From contig JAMLJB010000001.1 of assembly GCA_023953835.1 (NCBI GenBank), positions 3,011,501-3,075,500 of the forward strand: a DNA stretch of 64,000 nt, written 5' to 3'. The notes beneath the pieces are model-generated. The model saw nothing but the letters and a program-made list of their open reading frames with translations, was not told the DNA's origin and searched no databases. A program made the translations under genes and the position numbers. Shown here one piece after another: positions 41,403 through 50,915 of the stretch (its first letter is position 1; every line of letters starts with the position of its first letter). The stretch is from Rhizobiaceae bacterium (GTDB lineage: Bacteria > Pseudomonadota > Alphaproteobacteria > Rhizobiales > Rhizobiaceae).

Positions 41403-41879
41403 CTAGCCAAGCTGGACCGTAGCAACCTTGTCCTTGTAGTCTTGCTTCGGATCGATGCCGAGGAACATCTTTATTCCCGCCATCAGGCTTGACGCATCCA
41501 CCCAGATCTCCGCATCGCCCGGATCGAACCGCAGCAGGGTGAGTTCAGGGTCATCCTTGCCCTTTTCAAACCACGCCGCGACAAAGCGGTTCCACAGGCG
41601 GTCGATAACCGCCGGGTCGTTGTCGATACGCAAGGTGCCGCGCACAGTAGCGAATACATCGTGGCCTTTGGCGGCGTAGACGAGAGTTGCCTTGCGCGCG
41701 CGTTTCAATTTCGGCGGCAACTCGGTGTCTTTGGCTGTAAAGAAGTAAATGGTCTTTCGATCACCGTCGAACTGAGCGGTCATGGGCCGGGCATCATCGC
41801 CGTTCAGTCCGATCATCGCGGTCATATCGGATCGGATCGATTTCCAGAATTTCTTTTCTATTTCCCTTGCGTCGGTCAT
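41403..41879 (-). CDS. Pyridoxamine 5'-phosphate oxidase-like (general stress protein 26 type)
   Basis: A 158-residue split-barrel flavin-binding protein. Residues KSIRSDMTAMIGLN, ARPMTAQFDG, TIYFFTAKDTELPPKLKRAR and KATLVYAAKGHDVFATVRGT follow the general stress protein 26 / PNPOx-like pattern, and the C-terminal AEIWVDASSLMAGIKMFLG fits. These proteins bind FMN, FAD or F420-like cofactors; enzymatic activity is usually unknown. Start at 41879 (MTDAREIEKKF) has GGAGG upstream; the longer frame to 41936 overlaps the AEC transporter promoter. It is its own transcript with a strong terminator. Confidence 0.85.
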   Translation of the reverse strand: MTDAREIEKKFWKSIRSDMTAMIGLNGDDARPMTAQFDGDRKTIYFFTAKDTELPPKLKRARKATLVYAAKGHDVFATVRGTLRIDNDPAVIDRLWNRFVAAWFEKGKDDPELTLLRFDPGDAEIWVDASSLMAGIKMFLGIDPKQDYKDKVATVQLG

Positions 41880-42010
41880 CCATTCCTCCTGTGAAAGCGA
41901 AGCCAACGGCTGCTGCTGCCGGAAGTTCCACAGCACTGCTTAGAAGGACGCATCCCTCCCCTGCAATCAACGTCATTGCGTGGTCGGGAGGCAGCGCCTA
42001 TCAGGGCCGC

Positions 42011-42958
42011 ATGTCGCCGCTCCTCGAAACGATCCTGTTCGTCTTCAGCCTTGTCGCGCTCGGATACCTGTCCGGCCTGACGGGCTATCTCAAGCCGGAG
42101 GTGGGTGAGGGCGTCTCCGCCTTCGCGGTCAACGTGGCCATGCCGCTGCTGCTGTTTCGCACCATGATCGGCGCCGATTTTCACGGCACCGCGCCGTGGG
42201 CGTTCTGGGGCGTCTATTTCGCCGCGGCAATCGTTGCATGGACCGTCGGCCACCTGATCACGACACGTGTGTTCGGGCGGGATTCGCAGGCCGGGGTGGT
42301 CGGCGGCGTCTCGTCGGCCTTTTCCAACCTCGTGCTGCTCGGCATTCCATTCATCCTGGGTGTCCTTGGTCAGCCGGGCTTCGAGATACTCTCCCTGCTT
42401 ATTTCCATCCATCTGCCGACCATGATTATCGCGTCGATCATCCTGTTCGAGCTATTCGGTGGCGCTGGCGAGAAAATGCAGCCGCTGCGGATCGTTCGAA
42501 CATTCGTTCAAAAAATGGCGGTGAATCCGCTCATTGTGGCTATCGTCATCGGCCAGATTTGGCGCATCACCGGCATGGCAATGCCCGCCCTGCCGCTCAG
42601 GCTGGTCGATGCATTGGCGAGCACGGCCGGTCCGATCGCGTTGTTTGCGATGGGGCTCGGCCTGCGCCGTTTCGGCATATCCGGCAATATTCGCCCGGCA
42701 CTCGTGCTTTCCGCTGTGAAGCTCATGCTCATGCCGGCGGTCGCGCTTTGGCTGGCTTGGCTGGTCGGCCTGCCACCTCTGACAGCCAAGGTGGCTGTCG
42801 CGGCGGCGGCGCTGCCGTCCGGGGTCAACTCCTATCTTATCGCATCTCAGTTCGGGACGGGTCAGGCCCTTGCGTCGAACCAGATGACTCTTGCGACTGC
42901 GTGCGCGGTATTCACGACGGCGCTATGGCTTTCATTGGCTCAAATGGTGTTCGGATAG
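42011..42958 (+). CDS. AEC family transporter (auxin efflux carrier-like)
   Basis: A 315-residue inner-membrane protein with about ten hydrophobic segments: LLETILFVFSLVALGYLSGL, VSAFAVNVAMPLLLFRTM, AFSNLVLLGIPFILGVLG, MAVNPLIVAIVIGQIW, ALFAMGLGLRRFG and ALPSGVNSYLIASQFG. The conserved N-V-A-M-P and the SNLVLLGIP segment are typical of the AEC family. It probably exports or imports an organic acid. ATG 42011 starts the first membrane helix correctly; the frame upstream is not hydrophobic. Confidence 0.9.
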   Translation: MSPLLETILFVFSLVALGYLSGLTGYLKPEVGEGVSAFAVNVAMPLLLFRTMIGADFHGTAPWAFWGVYFAAAIVAWTVGHLITTRVFGRDSQAGVVGGVSSAFSNLVLLGIPFILGVLGQPGFEILSLLISIHLPTMIIASIILFELFGGAGEKMQPLRIVRTFVQKMAVNPLIVAIVIGQIWRITGMAMPALPLRLVDALASTAGPIALFAMGLGLRRFGISGNIRPALVLSAVKLMLMPAVALWLAWLVGLPPLTAKVAVAAAALPSGVNSYLIASQFGTGQALASNQMTLATACAVFTTALWLSLAQMVFG

Positions 42959-43108
42959 GTCAGTTGACGCAACGATAGGTCCAGCGCCCGTTTCTGTGGC
43001 TTATCGATTGATGGGCCGGACACGGTGCGTTAAGAGCAGCGGGGACGCAAGGTTGCGCAACGTAAGCGCGAAACGGTGATATCGAACTAGGAAGGCGCCC
43101 GCTGGCGG

Positions 43109-44578
43109 GTGGACAAACGGATGCTCAAGAAACTCAGCCATTTCATGCGGGAAGCTAATCTGATCGGCGGCGAATGGGTGCAGGCCGACAGCGGCGAGAC
43201 CATCGACGTCACAAATCCGGCGAATGGCCTGAAGCTCGGCACGGTGCCGAAGGCCGGCGCAGCCGAAACGCGGCGAGCGATCGAGGCTGCGCAGGAAGCA
43301 TTCCTGGGCTGGCGCAAGACATCGGCGCTGGAGCGCTCCAAGCTCTTGCGCAAGCTGCATGATGCTATCATGGACAATCAGGATGCGCTGGCCGAACTCC
43401 TGACCACCGAGCAGGGCAAGTCGCTGTTCGAGGCGCGTGGCGAGGTCGGAAGCTCGGCTGCCTATGTGCTGTGGTTCGCGGAGGAAGGCCGCCGCACCTA
43501 TGGCGATGTCGTTCCTTCGCCATGGGCGGATCGCCGCATCATCGTGACGAAGGAGCCGGTCGGCGTCATCGGCGCGATCACGCCGTGGAACTTCCCGTCC
43601 TCGATGCTGGCGCGCAAGCTCGGCCCGGCGCTGGCGGCGGGCTGTACGGCAGTCGTCAAGCCTGCCACGCAGACGCCCTATTCGGCGTTGGCATGGGGCG
43701 TGCTTGCCGAGGAAGTCGGCATTCCGAAGGGCGTCGTCAACATCGTAACCGGGTCGGCAGGTCCCATCGGCGACGAGTTGTGCACCAATCCGCTGGTCAG
43801 GAAGATCACCTTCACCGGCTCCACGCCGGTCGGCAAGCTGCTGATCCAGAAATCGGCGAGCACGGTGAAGAAGGTGTCGATGGAACTGGGCGGCAATGCG
43901 CCGTTCATCGTTTTCGACGATGCCGACATCGACCGCGCGGTCGAAGGCGCGATCACCGCCAAGTTCCGCAATTCCGGGCAGACCTGCGTTTGCACCAACC
44001 GCTTTTTCGCGCAGGCCGGGATCTATGACGCGTTCGTGGAGCGGCTCGCAAAGGCGGCGCAGAAGCTCAAGGTCGGCTCCGGCCTTGAGGACGGCGTGCA
44101 GCAGGGACCTCTGATCGACGAGAAGGCGGCGGCCAAGACGGAAGAGTTCGTGGCAGATGCGAAATCCAAGGGCGCGCGCGTCGTGACCGGAGGCAAGCGC
44201 CATGCGCTGGGCGGTTCCTTCTTCGAGCCGACGGTCATCGCCGACGCGAAGCCGGACATGATGTTCATGAAGGAAGAAATCTTCGGGCCTGTCGCTCCGG
44301 TATTCAAGTTTGAAAAGGAAGAGGAAGTCGTTCGCCTCGCCAACGACACCGAGTTCGGCCTTGCCTGCTATTTCTATACGGGCGATCTCGGTCGGGCGTT
44401 CCGTGTCATGGAAGGCTTGCGGTACGGCATGGTCGGCGTGAACGAAGGGCTCATTACGACGCCGGAAGCGCCGTTCGGCGGCGTCAAGGAATCCGGCCTC
44501 GGCAAGGAAGGCGGGCATCAGGGTATCGAGGACTATCTCGATACCAAATATGTCTGCCTCGGCGGCCTTGGCCTCTAG
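43109..44578 (+). CDS. gabD: Succinate-semialdehyde dehydrogenase (GabD-like)
   Basis: A 489-residue NAD(P)-dependent aldehyde dehydrogenase. Catalytic Cys in FRNSGQTCVCTNR, general-base Glu in SMELGGNAPFIVF, nucleotide-binding GVIGAITPWNFPSSM and TFTGSTPVGK; the C-terminal PFGGVKESGLGKEGGHQGIE matches GabD. It would convert succinate semialdehyde to succinate, ending GABA or polyamine breakdown. GTG 43109 or ATG 43121 could be the start; the first includes residues MDKR. An upstream class III aminotransferase is 21 kb away, so no operon. The next gene overlaps its end by 29 nt. Confidence 0.92.
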   Translation: MDKRMLKKLSHFMREANLIGGEWVQADSGETIDVTNPANGLKLGTVPKAGAAETRRAIEAAQEAFLGWRKTSALERSKLLRKLHDAIMDNQDALAELLTTEQGKSLFEARGEVGSSAAYVLWFAEEGRRTYGDVVPSPWADRRIIVTKEPVGVIGAITPWNFPSSMLARKLGPALAAGCTAVVKPATQTPYSALAWGVLAEEVGIPKGVVNIVTGSAGPIGDELCTNPLVRKITFTGSTPVGKLLIQKSASTVKKVSMELGGNAPFIVFDDADIDRAVEGAITAKFRNSGQTCVCTNRFFAQAGIYDAFVERLAKAAQKLKVGSGLEDGVQQGPLIDEKAAAKTEEFVADAKSKGARVVTGGKRHALGGSFFEPTVIADAKPDMMFMKEEIFGPVAPVFKFEKEEEVVRLANDTEFGLACYFYTGDLGRAFRVMEGLRYGMVGVNEGLITTPEAPFGGVKESGLGKEGGHQGIEDYLDTKYVCLGGLGL

Positions 44579-45635
44579 GCGCGGACCGGATAGCGCGCGC
44601 GGGCGGGCGGCCTTGATACAGGGCGAGCGTTTCGGCGCAACTCCCGACGGTGAAACGGTGCAGCGCTTTTCCATTGCGGGGGGCGGCCTGTCGGCTCGCA
44701 TCCTCACATGGGGCGCTGTCGTGCAGGATTTGCGGCTGGAGGGGCACGACGCTCCGCTTGTGCTCGGTTTCGATCAATTCGAGCACTACCCGCAATTCTC
44801 GCCGCATTTCGGCGCGGTGCCGGGCCGCTTTGCCAACCGCATCGGCAATGCGCGCTTTACGATCGACGGCCAGACCTACAGGACCGACCCGAATTTTCTG
44901 GGCAAGCACACGCTGCATGGCGGAAGCAAGGGGTTCAGCAAGCGCAACTGGTCGGTTGCGCTGCACGGCCCCGATTTCGTGACGCTGACGCTTCATTCCC
45001 CGAATGGCGACATGGGATTTCCGGGCGCGCTCGAGGCAAGCTGCACCTACCGGCTGAAAAACCCCGGCACCTTGTCGATCGAGCTGAATGCGACGGCGAA
45101 CGAGCCGACGCTGTGCAACCTGACCAACCATTCCTATTTCAATCTGGACGATGGCGGCGCGAGCGATACGCTCGACCATCATTTGCAGATAGCCGCTGCC
45201 GCCTATCTGCCCGTGGACGACGAAATGATCCCCACGGGCGTGGTGCAGCCGGTGGCCGGTACGCCGTTCGATTTCACGAAGCCGCGCCCGATCCGCAACA
45301 CCAAAAGCGGCGAGCAGGTCGTTTACGATCACAATTTTTGCCTTGCATCGACGCACGGCAAGCTGCGCCGCGCGGCATGGGCGCGTGGCGCCGCATCGGG
45401 CGTCGAAATGGAAATGTGGACCACCGAGCCCGGCGTCCAGTTTTATGCGGGCCACAAGGTCGCGCGCGAACAGCCGGGACTGGGCGGCAGGCGCTATGGC
45501 CCGCATGCCGGGTTCTGCCTTGAAGCGCAGGTCTGGCCGGATGCGCCGAACCGTCCGTATTTTCCGACGGCCATGCTTCGGCCCGGCGAGACGTACCACC
45601 ACGTCACCGAGTTCCGCTTCCGGCTGGACTGCTGA
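44550..45635 (+). CDS. Aldose 1-epimerase (galactose mutarotase-like)
   Basis: A 361-residue enzyme of the aldose epimerase fold. Key motifs: LTWGAVVQDLRLEG, VPGRFANRIGNARFTIDG, KHTLHGGSKGFSKRNW with the catalytic His, LTNHSYFNLDDG, YLPVDDEMIPTG, and FCLEAQVWPDAPN with the catalytic Glu in the C-terminal part. It interconverts sugar anomers in the cytoplasm. The start is uncertain: ATG 44550 overlaps gabD by 29 nt; a TTG at 44613 would begin nearer the conserved fold (MIQGERFGATPDG). It converges with the sugar kinase gene, with only 2 nt between the stops. Confidence 0.9.
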   Translation: MSASAALASRRGPDSARGRAALIQGERFGATPDGETVQRFSIAGGGLSARILTWGAVVQDLRLEGHDAPLVLGFDQFEHYPQFSPHFGAVPGRFANRIGNARFTIDGQTYRTDPNFLGKHTLHGGSKGFSKRNWSVALHGPDFVTLTLHSPNGDMGFPGALEASCTYRLKNPGTLSIELNATANEPTLCNLTNHSYFNLDDGGASDTLDHHLQIAAAAYLPVDDEMIPTGVVQPVAGTPFDFTKPRPIRNTKSGEQVVYDHNFCLASTHGKLRRAAWARGAASGVEMEMWTTEPGVQFYAGHKVAREQPGLGGRRYGPHAGFCLEAQVWPDAPNRPYFPTAMLRPGETYHHVTEFRFRLDC

Positions 45636-45637
45636 TT

Positions 45638-46555
45638 TCAGGCCGCGAAAGCCTTGCGCAGCGCATCGAACGACGCGAGCGCGCCACGTACCTGCACGAC
45701 ATGCGCGGCGATTGCATGGGCAAGCCGTGCCGCCTCGGCGGGCGAATGACCCTTGAGGCGCGCGGCCAGATAGCCGCCATTGAATGAATCCCCCGCACCG
45801 GTCGTGTCCACGGCATCGACCTGAACCGCCGGAATCATCTCCGATTGGCCATAGTGAAGGACGAGGCAGGGCATTTCGCCGTTCTTGACGACGATCTCGG
45901 GTATGTCGGCCGCTGCAAGGCGCTGGGCCGTTTCTTCCGGCGTCGCGTCGCCATGCAGCGCCTGTTCGTCGGGAAATGTCGGAAGCGCGATGTCGGTCAG
46001 CGCTAGCGCTTCGGCAATCGCGGTCCTAGCGGTGTCCGCGTCGGGCCAGAGCCGGGGCCGGTAGTTGGGGTCGAACGCGATACGGCTGCCGTTCAGCCGT
46101 GCCTCGGCGAGCGCATTGAGGAGCGCTGCGCGCGAAGCCTCGTCCAGAATTGCCAAAGTGATTCCGGAAAAGTAGATAAGCGTTTGATTTTTAAGGCTAA
46201 GCGCCAATTCGTCGGGATTGCTGGCGAGCTGGCGCGCAGCAGCGTCCGAGCGCCAGTAGGTGAAGGAGCGCTCCGCGCCGGTCAGGGTTATCGCATAGAG
46301 GCCCGGACGAGCGCCGGGCAGGATCGGGCTGCGCGCCGTGCCGATGCCGTTGTCGCGCAGGAAGTCGATCTGCTGTCGGGAGAATGGGTCGTCGCCGAAG
46401 GCGGTCACGTAGTCCGTGGCGGCGGAGGGGTCCAGCAATGCCCGCAGCGCCCAAAGCGTGTTGAACGTATCGCCAGCGAATCCGAGTTTCCAGCTTCCGT
46501 CACCGTTGGCCGCAAGCTCGATCATGCATTCGCCGATGCATGCGACTGATGTCAT
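45638..46555 (-). CDS. kdgK: PfkB family sugar kinase, probably 2-keto-3-deoxygluconate kinase
   Basis: A 305-residue ribokinase-fold enzyme. The start VACIGECMIELA, the sugar-binding GFAGDTFNTLWALRAL and YVTAFGDDPFSRQQIDFLRD, and the ATP/anion-hole signature VDTTGAGDSFNGGYLAARL are as in KdgK. FAGDTFNTLWALRAL and the FDPNYRPRLWPD motif favour 2-dehydro-3-deoxygluconokinase over other PfkB kinases. It phosphorylates 2-keto-3-deoxygluconate for the Entner-Doudoroff route. It is next to a sugar epimerase gene but transcribed towards it; no other sugar-acid genes are seen. Confidence 0.87.
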   Translation of the reverse strand: MTSVACIGECMIELAANGDGSWKLGFAGDTFNTLWALRALLDPSAATDYVTAFGDDPFSRQQIDFLRDNGIGTARSPILPGARPGLYAITLTGAERSFTYWRSDAAARQLASNPDELALSLKNQTLIYFSGITLAILDEASRAALLNALAEARLNGSRIAFDPNYRPRLWPDADTARTAIAEALALTDIALPTFPDEQALHGDATPEETAQRLAAADIPEIVVKNGEMPCLVLHYGQSEMIPAVQVDAVDTTGAGDSFNGGYLAARLKGHSPAEAARLAHAIAAHVVQVRGALASFDALRKAFAA

Positions 46556-46602
46556 TCGCCTCTCCCTTGGCGAAAGGATTTACACTGCATTCTCTTGTTG
46601 GG

Positions 46603-47058
46603 CTACCGGTCCTTGACCGTTTCCATGGCCACGAAGGTCGATGTCTGCGCGACGAAGGGCAGGGCGGAAATGCGCTCGCCCAGAATACGCCGGTACGATG
46701 CGATGTCGCGTGTCCGCACCTTGAGCAGGTAATCGAAGCTCGCGGCCATCATATGACACTGCTCGATTTCCGGCACCGCCTGCACGGCGCGGTTGAATGC
46801 GTCGAGCGCCGTGGACCGGGTGTCGGACAGCTTGACCTGCACGAAGGCGACATGGCCCTCGCCGATGCGCTCACGGTCGATCACCGCCGCATAGCCCCGT
46901 ATGATGCCTTCCGCCTCCATCTTGCGCACGCGCGCCTGCACAGGGGTCTTGGAAAGCCCGACCTGCGTGGCAAGCTCGGCCATGGAGAGGCGGCCGTCGC
47001 GCGCCAGTGCCCCCAGTATGTTCTTGTCGATGCGGTCTATTTGATCTGCAACAGCCAT
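46603..47058 (-). CDS. putR: Lrp/AsnC family regulator, probable PutR
   Basis: A 151-residue leucine-responsive-type regulator. Residues 1-60: an AsnC helix-turn-helix (IDKNILGALARDGRLSMAEL, VGLSKTPVQARVRKMEAEGI); the C-terminal RAM domain (HVAFVQVKLSDTRSTALDAF, VPEIEQCHMMAASFDYLLKV) binds an amino acid. It is divergent from putA with a 138-nt intergenic region, the usual arrangement of PutR, the proline-dependent activator of putA in Rhizobiales. Start at 47058 (MAVADQIDRID); the frame extends to 47145. Because PutA here lacks its own DNA-binding domain, this regulator is likely essential for induction. Confidence 0.9.
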   Translation of the reverse strand: MAVADQIDRIDKNILGALARDGRLSMAELATQVGLSKTPVQARVRKMEAEGIIRGYAAVIDRERIGEGHVAFVQVKLSDTRSTALDAFNRAVQAVPEIEQCHMMAASFDYLLKVRTRDIASYRRILGERISALPFVAQTSTFVAMETVKDR

Positions 47059-47196
47059 AAATGTGGTCCAATTGGATAAATTATGTCGGATATCATAGTT
47101 CAATTGATCCGTTTCAATCAATTCTTTGGAACGGCTTGAAATCAAGGAATATGCTAGTCAGCCATCAGTTCGGCGCTTGTTGAGGGAATGGTGGAA
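47059..47196. promoter_or_regulatory. putR/putA divergent control region
   Basis: This 138-nt, AT-rich region holds TCCAATTGGA (a 10-nt palindrome at 47067-47076), CAATTG at 47101-47106 and GTTTCAATCAATTC, resembling Lrp-type sites. They are candidates for PutR binding. GAGGGA at 47182-47187 is spaced for a putA start at 47197 rather than 47188. Confidence 0.6.
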
Positions 47197-50100
47197 ATGG
47201 CGAAACTCGATACGATTCGAAAGCAGATCCGCGCGAACTATTTACCCGACGAGGACAAGGCACTCGCGCGCCTGATTGCGCTTGCGGACCTTTCGGAAAA
47301 GGACCGCAAGGCCATTTCGGCAAGTGCAGCGGAACTCGTCCGGGCGGTGCGCTCGTCGTCGGACCCGCGCCTGATGGAAGTGTTTCTCTCCGCCTACGGG
47401 CTTTCCACCAAGGAGGGGGTCGCGCTGATGTGCCTTGCCGAGGCGCTGCTGCGCGTGCCCGACACGGAAACGATGGACGACCTGATCCGTGACAAGATCG
47501 CGCCGCATGACTGGTCGGCCCATTCGGGGTCCTCGTCCTCGATCTTCGTCAACGCATCGACATGGGCGCTGATGCTGACGGGGCGCGTGCTGGACGAGGG
47601 AGAAGGCTCCATCGAGCGCACCCTGCGCGGCATGGTGCGGCGGCTCGGCGAGCCTGTCATCCGCACCGCCGTTGCCGCCGCGATGCGCGAGATGGGCGAG
47701 CAGTTCGTGCTTGGCCGCACCATCGCCGAGGCGCTGAAGCGCGGCAAGCCCATGCTCGACAAGGGCTATCTCTATTCCTACGACATGCTTGGCGAGGCGG
47801 CGCGGACGGAAGCGGATGCGCTGCGCTACCTCAAAGCCTATGCTGACGCCATCGCTGCGCTGAAGCCGCACGCAAAGGGCGACGACATCCGCCGCAATCC
47901 CGGCATTTCCGTCAAGCTCTCCGCGATCCATCCGCGATATGAGGTCAGCCAGCGCGAGACCATGCTGCCTGTCATGTCGGAGCGGCTGCTGTCGCTGGCG
48001 CTCTCGGCGAAGGACGCGCGCATGGGCCTCAACATCGATGCCGAGGAGGCCGACCGGCTCGACCTTTCTCTCGATGTCATCGAAAGCGCGCTGTCCGACG
48101 AGCGGCTGGCCGGGTGGGATGGCTTCGGCGTCGTCGTGCAGGCATATGGGCCGCGCTGTGCTTTCGCCATCGACTGGCTCTACGAACTGGCGAAAAAGCT
48201 CGACCGGCGCATCATGGTGCGGCTGGTCAAAGGCGCCTATTGGGACACGGAGGTCAAGCGCGCGCAGGTGCTCGGCCTTTCGGGCTATCCGGTTTTCACG
48301 CGCAAGACCAACACGGATGTTTCCTACATCGCCTGCGCGCGCAAGCTGCTCGGCTACACCGACCGCATCTATCCGCAATTCGCGACCCACAATGCGCATA
48401 CGGTCGCGGCGGTGCTGGCGATGGCGCCTGACCGCGACTGCTTCGAGTTGCAGCGGCTGCATGGGATGGGCGAGCAGCTTCACGAGGCGGTGCGCAAGGC
48501 GGAAGGCACGCGCACCCGCATCTATGCGCCGGTCGGCGCGCATTCGGACCTGCTGGCCTATCTGGTGCGTCGCCTGCTGGAAAACGGGGCCAACTCCTCA
48601 TTCGTGCACCAATTGACCGACGAGAACGTCGCGCCGCAGGACATCGCCCGCGACCCTTTCGCGGTCGTGGAGGCGCAGGGCTCCGCGTCGAACCCCAATA
48701 TCGTGCGCCCGTCGGCGATCTTCGGCGCGCGCCGCCGCAGCGCCAGGGGGTGGGACATCACCGACGTGACCACGCTTGGCGAAATCGAGAGCCGCAGGGC
48801 GCGCTTCGCGAACAAGGGTCAGTGGACCGCAGTGCCCGCGACCAAGGCCACGGGGCAGGGCACGGAAAGGCCGGTCATCAACCCGGCCCGCACCGCCGAC
48901 ATCGTCGGCAAGGTGCGCGAGGCAGGATCGAAGCAGGTGGCGGGCGCGGTGAAGGCGGTGGTCGCGGCGCAGCCGGGCTGGGCGAAAACGCCCGTCGCAA
49001 AGCGCGCCGCCGCCTTGCTGAAAGCCGCCGATCTCTATGAGGCCAACGCGGACGAGTTCTTTGCGCTGGCGACGCGCGAAGCCGGCAAGACGCTGGCCGA
49101 TGGCATTGCGGAGGTGCGCGAGGCGGTCGACTTCCTGCGCTACTACGCAGCCGAGGCCGCGAGCGTGGAGGCAGGCACACAGGCGCGGGGCGTCATCGCC
49201 TGCATTTCTCCGTGGAATTTCCCGCTGGCGATTTTCACCGGCCAGATCGCGGCGGCGCTGGTAACGGGAAATGCGGTCGTCGCCAAGCCCGCCGAGCAGA
49301 CGCCGCTCATTGCCGCGCGCGCGGTCGAATTGCTGCACCAGGCAGGTATCCCGCAGGACGTCCTGCAACTGCTTCCGGGCGACGGCCCGAATGTCGGCGC
49401 GCCGCTCACCGCCGATCCGCGCATTGCGGGCGTCTGCTTCACAGGCTCGACGGAGGTCGCCAAAATCATCGAGAAACAGCTCGCCGATACCGCCGCGCCG
49501 GATGCGATGCTGATTGCCGAAACGGGCGGCCTGAATGCCATGATCGTCGATTCGACGGCGTTGCCCGAACAGGCCGTGCGCGATATTCTGGCATCGGCCT
49601 TCCAGAGTGCCGGCCAGCGCTGCTCCGCACTGCGCATCCTCTACGTTCAGGAGGATGTCGAGAAGAAGGTGCTCGAAATGTTGAAAGGCGCGATGGAGGC
49701 GCTGCGCGTCGGAGACCCGTGGGAAATCGCGACCGATGTCGGCCCGGTGATCGATGAGGAAGCCCAGAAGTCGATCACGGCATATTGCAGGGAAATGGAA
49801 AAGGCCGGACACCTTGTTGCCCGGCTCGACGCGCCGAAGGACGGGCGCTTCGTGGCTCCGCATGTGTTTCGTGTCGGCGGAATCGAGGACATGAAGCGCG
49901 AGATATTCGGGCCGATCCTGCATGTGGCGACATTCAAGGCCGACGACATCGAGAATGTCATTTCCGCTATCAATATAAAGGGATATGGCCTCACCTTCGG
50001 ACTCCACACGAGGATCGAGGGGCGCGTCCAGCATTTTGTCGACGGCGTCCATGCGGGGAACATCTACGTCAACCGCAACCAGATCGGGGCGGTCGTCGGC

Positions 50101-50811
50101 TCGCAGCCGTTCGGCGGCGAGGGTCTTTCGGGCACCGGCCCGAAGGCGGGAGGACCGCACTATCTGCGGCGTTTCCGCAAGGCCGACAGGATCGCGTCCG
50201 ATGCGCCGCCCGCCGCCCCGGCGGTGACGCTCAAGGCGTTGCAGGATCATCTGCAAAGCCCTGTGCACAGGAATTGGGAAGCACGCGCCGACCGCATCGC
50301 GATCCTGCGCAAACACCTGCGAGGCAAGGGTTCGGCCGCGATCACCGCTGCCGCCGCCGTCGATTTCGGGCCGGTGGACCTGCCCGGACCGACCGGCGAG
50401 GCGAACACGCTGATGCTCCATTCGCGCGGCACCGCCCTTTGCCTCGGACCGGACGCAGACACGCTGCTCGTGCAGGCCGTGCAGGCATTGGCAGCGGGAT
50501 GCGCGATCCTTGCCGTCGCGCCGAATGCCTCGGCGGCGCTGAACGCGCTGACGGGGAAAGGACTGCCGCTGGCCGCGCTCGACGGTTCGTTCAATCCCGA
50601 ACACGCGCAGAACATCGCCGTCGATGTCGTCGCCTTCGCGGGCGACGACACCACGATGCGGGCACTGCGCAAGGCGCTTGCGTTGCGCAACGGGCCGATC
50701 GTTCCGCTGGTCAGTGAGGCGATCTATCCGGTTGCCTACGCGCATGAGCGCGCCGTATGCGTGGACACGACCGCTGCGGGCGGTAATGCGAGCCTGCTCG
50801 CCGCGGCATAG
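47197..50811 (+). CDS. putA: Bifunctional proline dehydrogenase / P5C dehydrogenase (type B PutA)
   Basis: A 1204-residue enzyme that oxidises proline to glutamate in two steps. Residues about 150-460: proline dehydrogenase barrel (LNIDAEEADRLDLSLDVIES, RIMVRLVKGAYWDTEVK, PQFATHNAHTVAAVL). Residues about 540-990: P5C dehydrogenase, with GVIACISPWNFPLAIF, AETGGLNAMIVDS and the catalytic Cys in FQSAGQRCSALRIL. A C-terminal domain of about 200 residues follows. There is no N-terminal ribbon-helix-helix repressor, unlike E. coli PutA (1320 aa), so it is a type B enzyme. Start 47197 is preferred because GAGGGA has proper spacing; ATG 47188 is also in frame. PutR is divergent. Confidence 0.95.
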   Translation: MAKLDTIRKQIRANYLPDEDKALARLIALADLSEKDRKAISASAAELVRAVRSSSDPRLMEVFLSAYGLSTKEGVALMCLAEALLRVPDTETMDDLIRDKIAPHDWSAHSGSSSSIFVNASTWALMLTGRVLDEGEGSIERTLRGMVRRLGEPVIRTAVAAAMREMGEQFVLGRTIAEALKRGKPMLDKGYLYSYDMLGEAARTEADALRYLKAYADAIAALKPHAKGDDIRRNPGISVKLSAIHPRYEVSQRETMLPVMSERLLSLALSAKDARMGLNIDAEEADRLDLSLDVIESALSDERLAGWDGFGVVVQAYGPRCAFAIDWLYELAKKLDRRIMVRLVKGAYWDTEVKRAQVLGLSGYPVFTRKTNTDVSYIACARKLLGYTDRIYPQFATHNAHTVAAVLAMAPDRDCFELQRLHGMGEQLHEAVRKAEGTRTRIYAPVGAHSDLLAYLVRRLLENGANSSFVHQLTDENVAPQDIARDPFAVVEAQGSASNPNIVRPSAIFGARRRSARGWDITDVTTLGEIESRRARFANKGQWTAVPATKATGQGTERPVINPARTADIVGKVREAGSKQVAGAVKAVVAAQPGWAKTPVAKRAAALLKAADLYEANADEFFALATREAGKTLADGIAEVREAVDFLRYYAAEAASVEAGTQARGVIACISPWNFPLAIFTGQIAAALVTGNAVVAKPAEQTPLIAARAVELLHQAGIPQDVLQLLPGDGPNVGAPLTADPRIAGVCFTGSTEVAKIIEKQLADTAAPDAMLIAETGGLNAMIVDSTALPEQAVRDILASAFQSAGQRCSALRILYVQEDVEKKVLEMLKGAMEALRVGDPWEIATDVGPVIDEEAQKSITAYCREMEKAGHLVARLDAPKDGRFVAPHVFRVGGIEDMKREIFGPILHVATFKADDIENVISAINIKGYGLTFGLHTRIEGRVQHFVDGVHAGNIYVNRNQIGAVVGSQPFGGEGLSGTGPKAGGPHYLRRFRKADRIASDAPPAAPAVTLKALQDHLQSPVHRNWEARADRIAILRKHLRGKGSAAITAAAAVDFGPVDLPGPTGEANTLMLHSRGTALCLGPDADTLLVQAVQALAAGCAILAVAPNASAALNALTGKGLPLAALDGSFNPEHAQNIAVDVVAFAGDDTTMRALRKALALRNGPIVPLVSEAIYPVAYAHERAVCVDTTAAGGNASLLAAA

Positions 50812-50915
50812 CTCGCGGCTCTTGACTCCGGTGCGGAACTGCCCGCCGTATGATGCGGGTGTGGCGTGCCGGAGGATTGCAAATGCCCCAGCTTGATCCG
50901 TCAGCGGAGTAACGC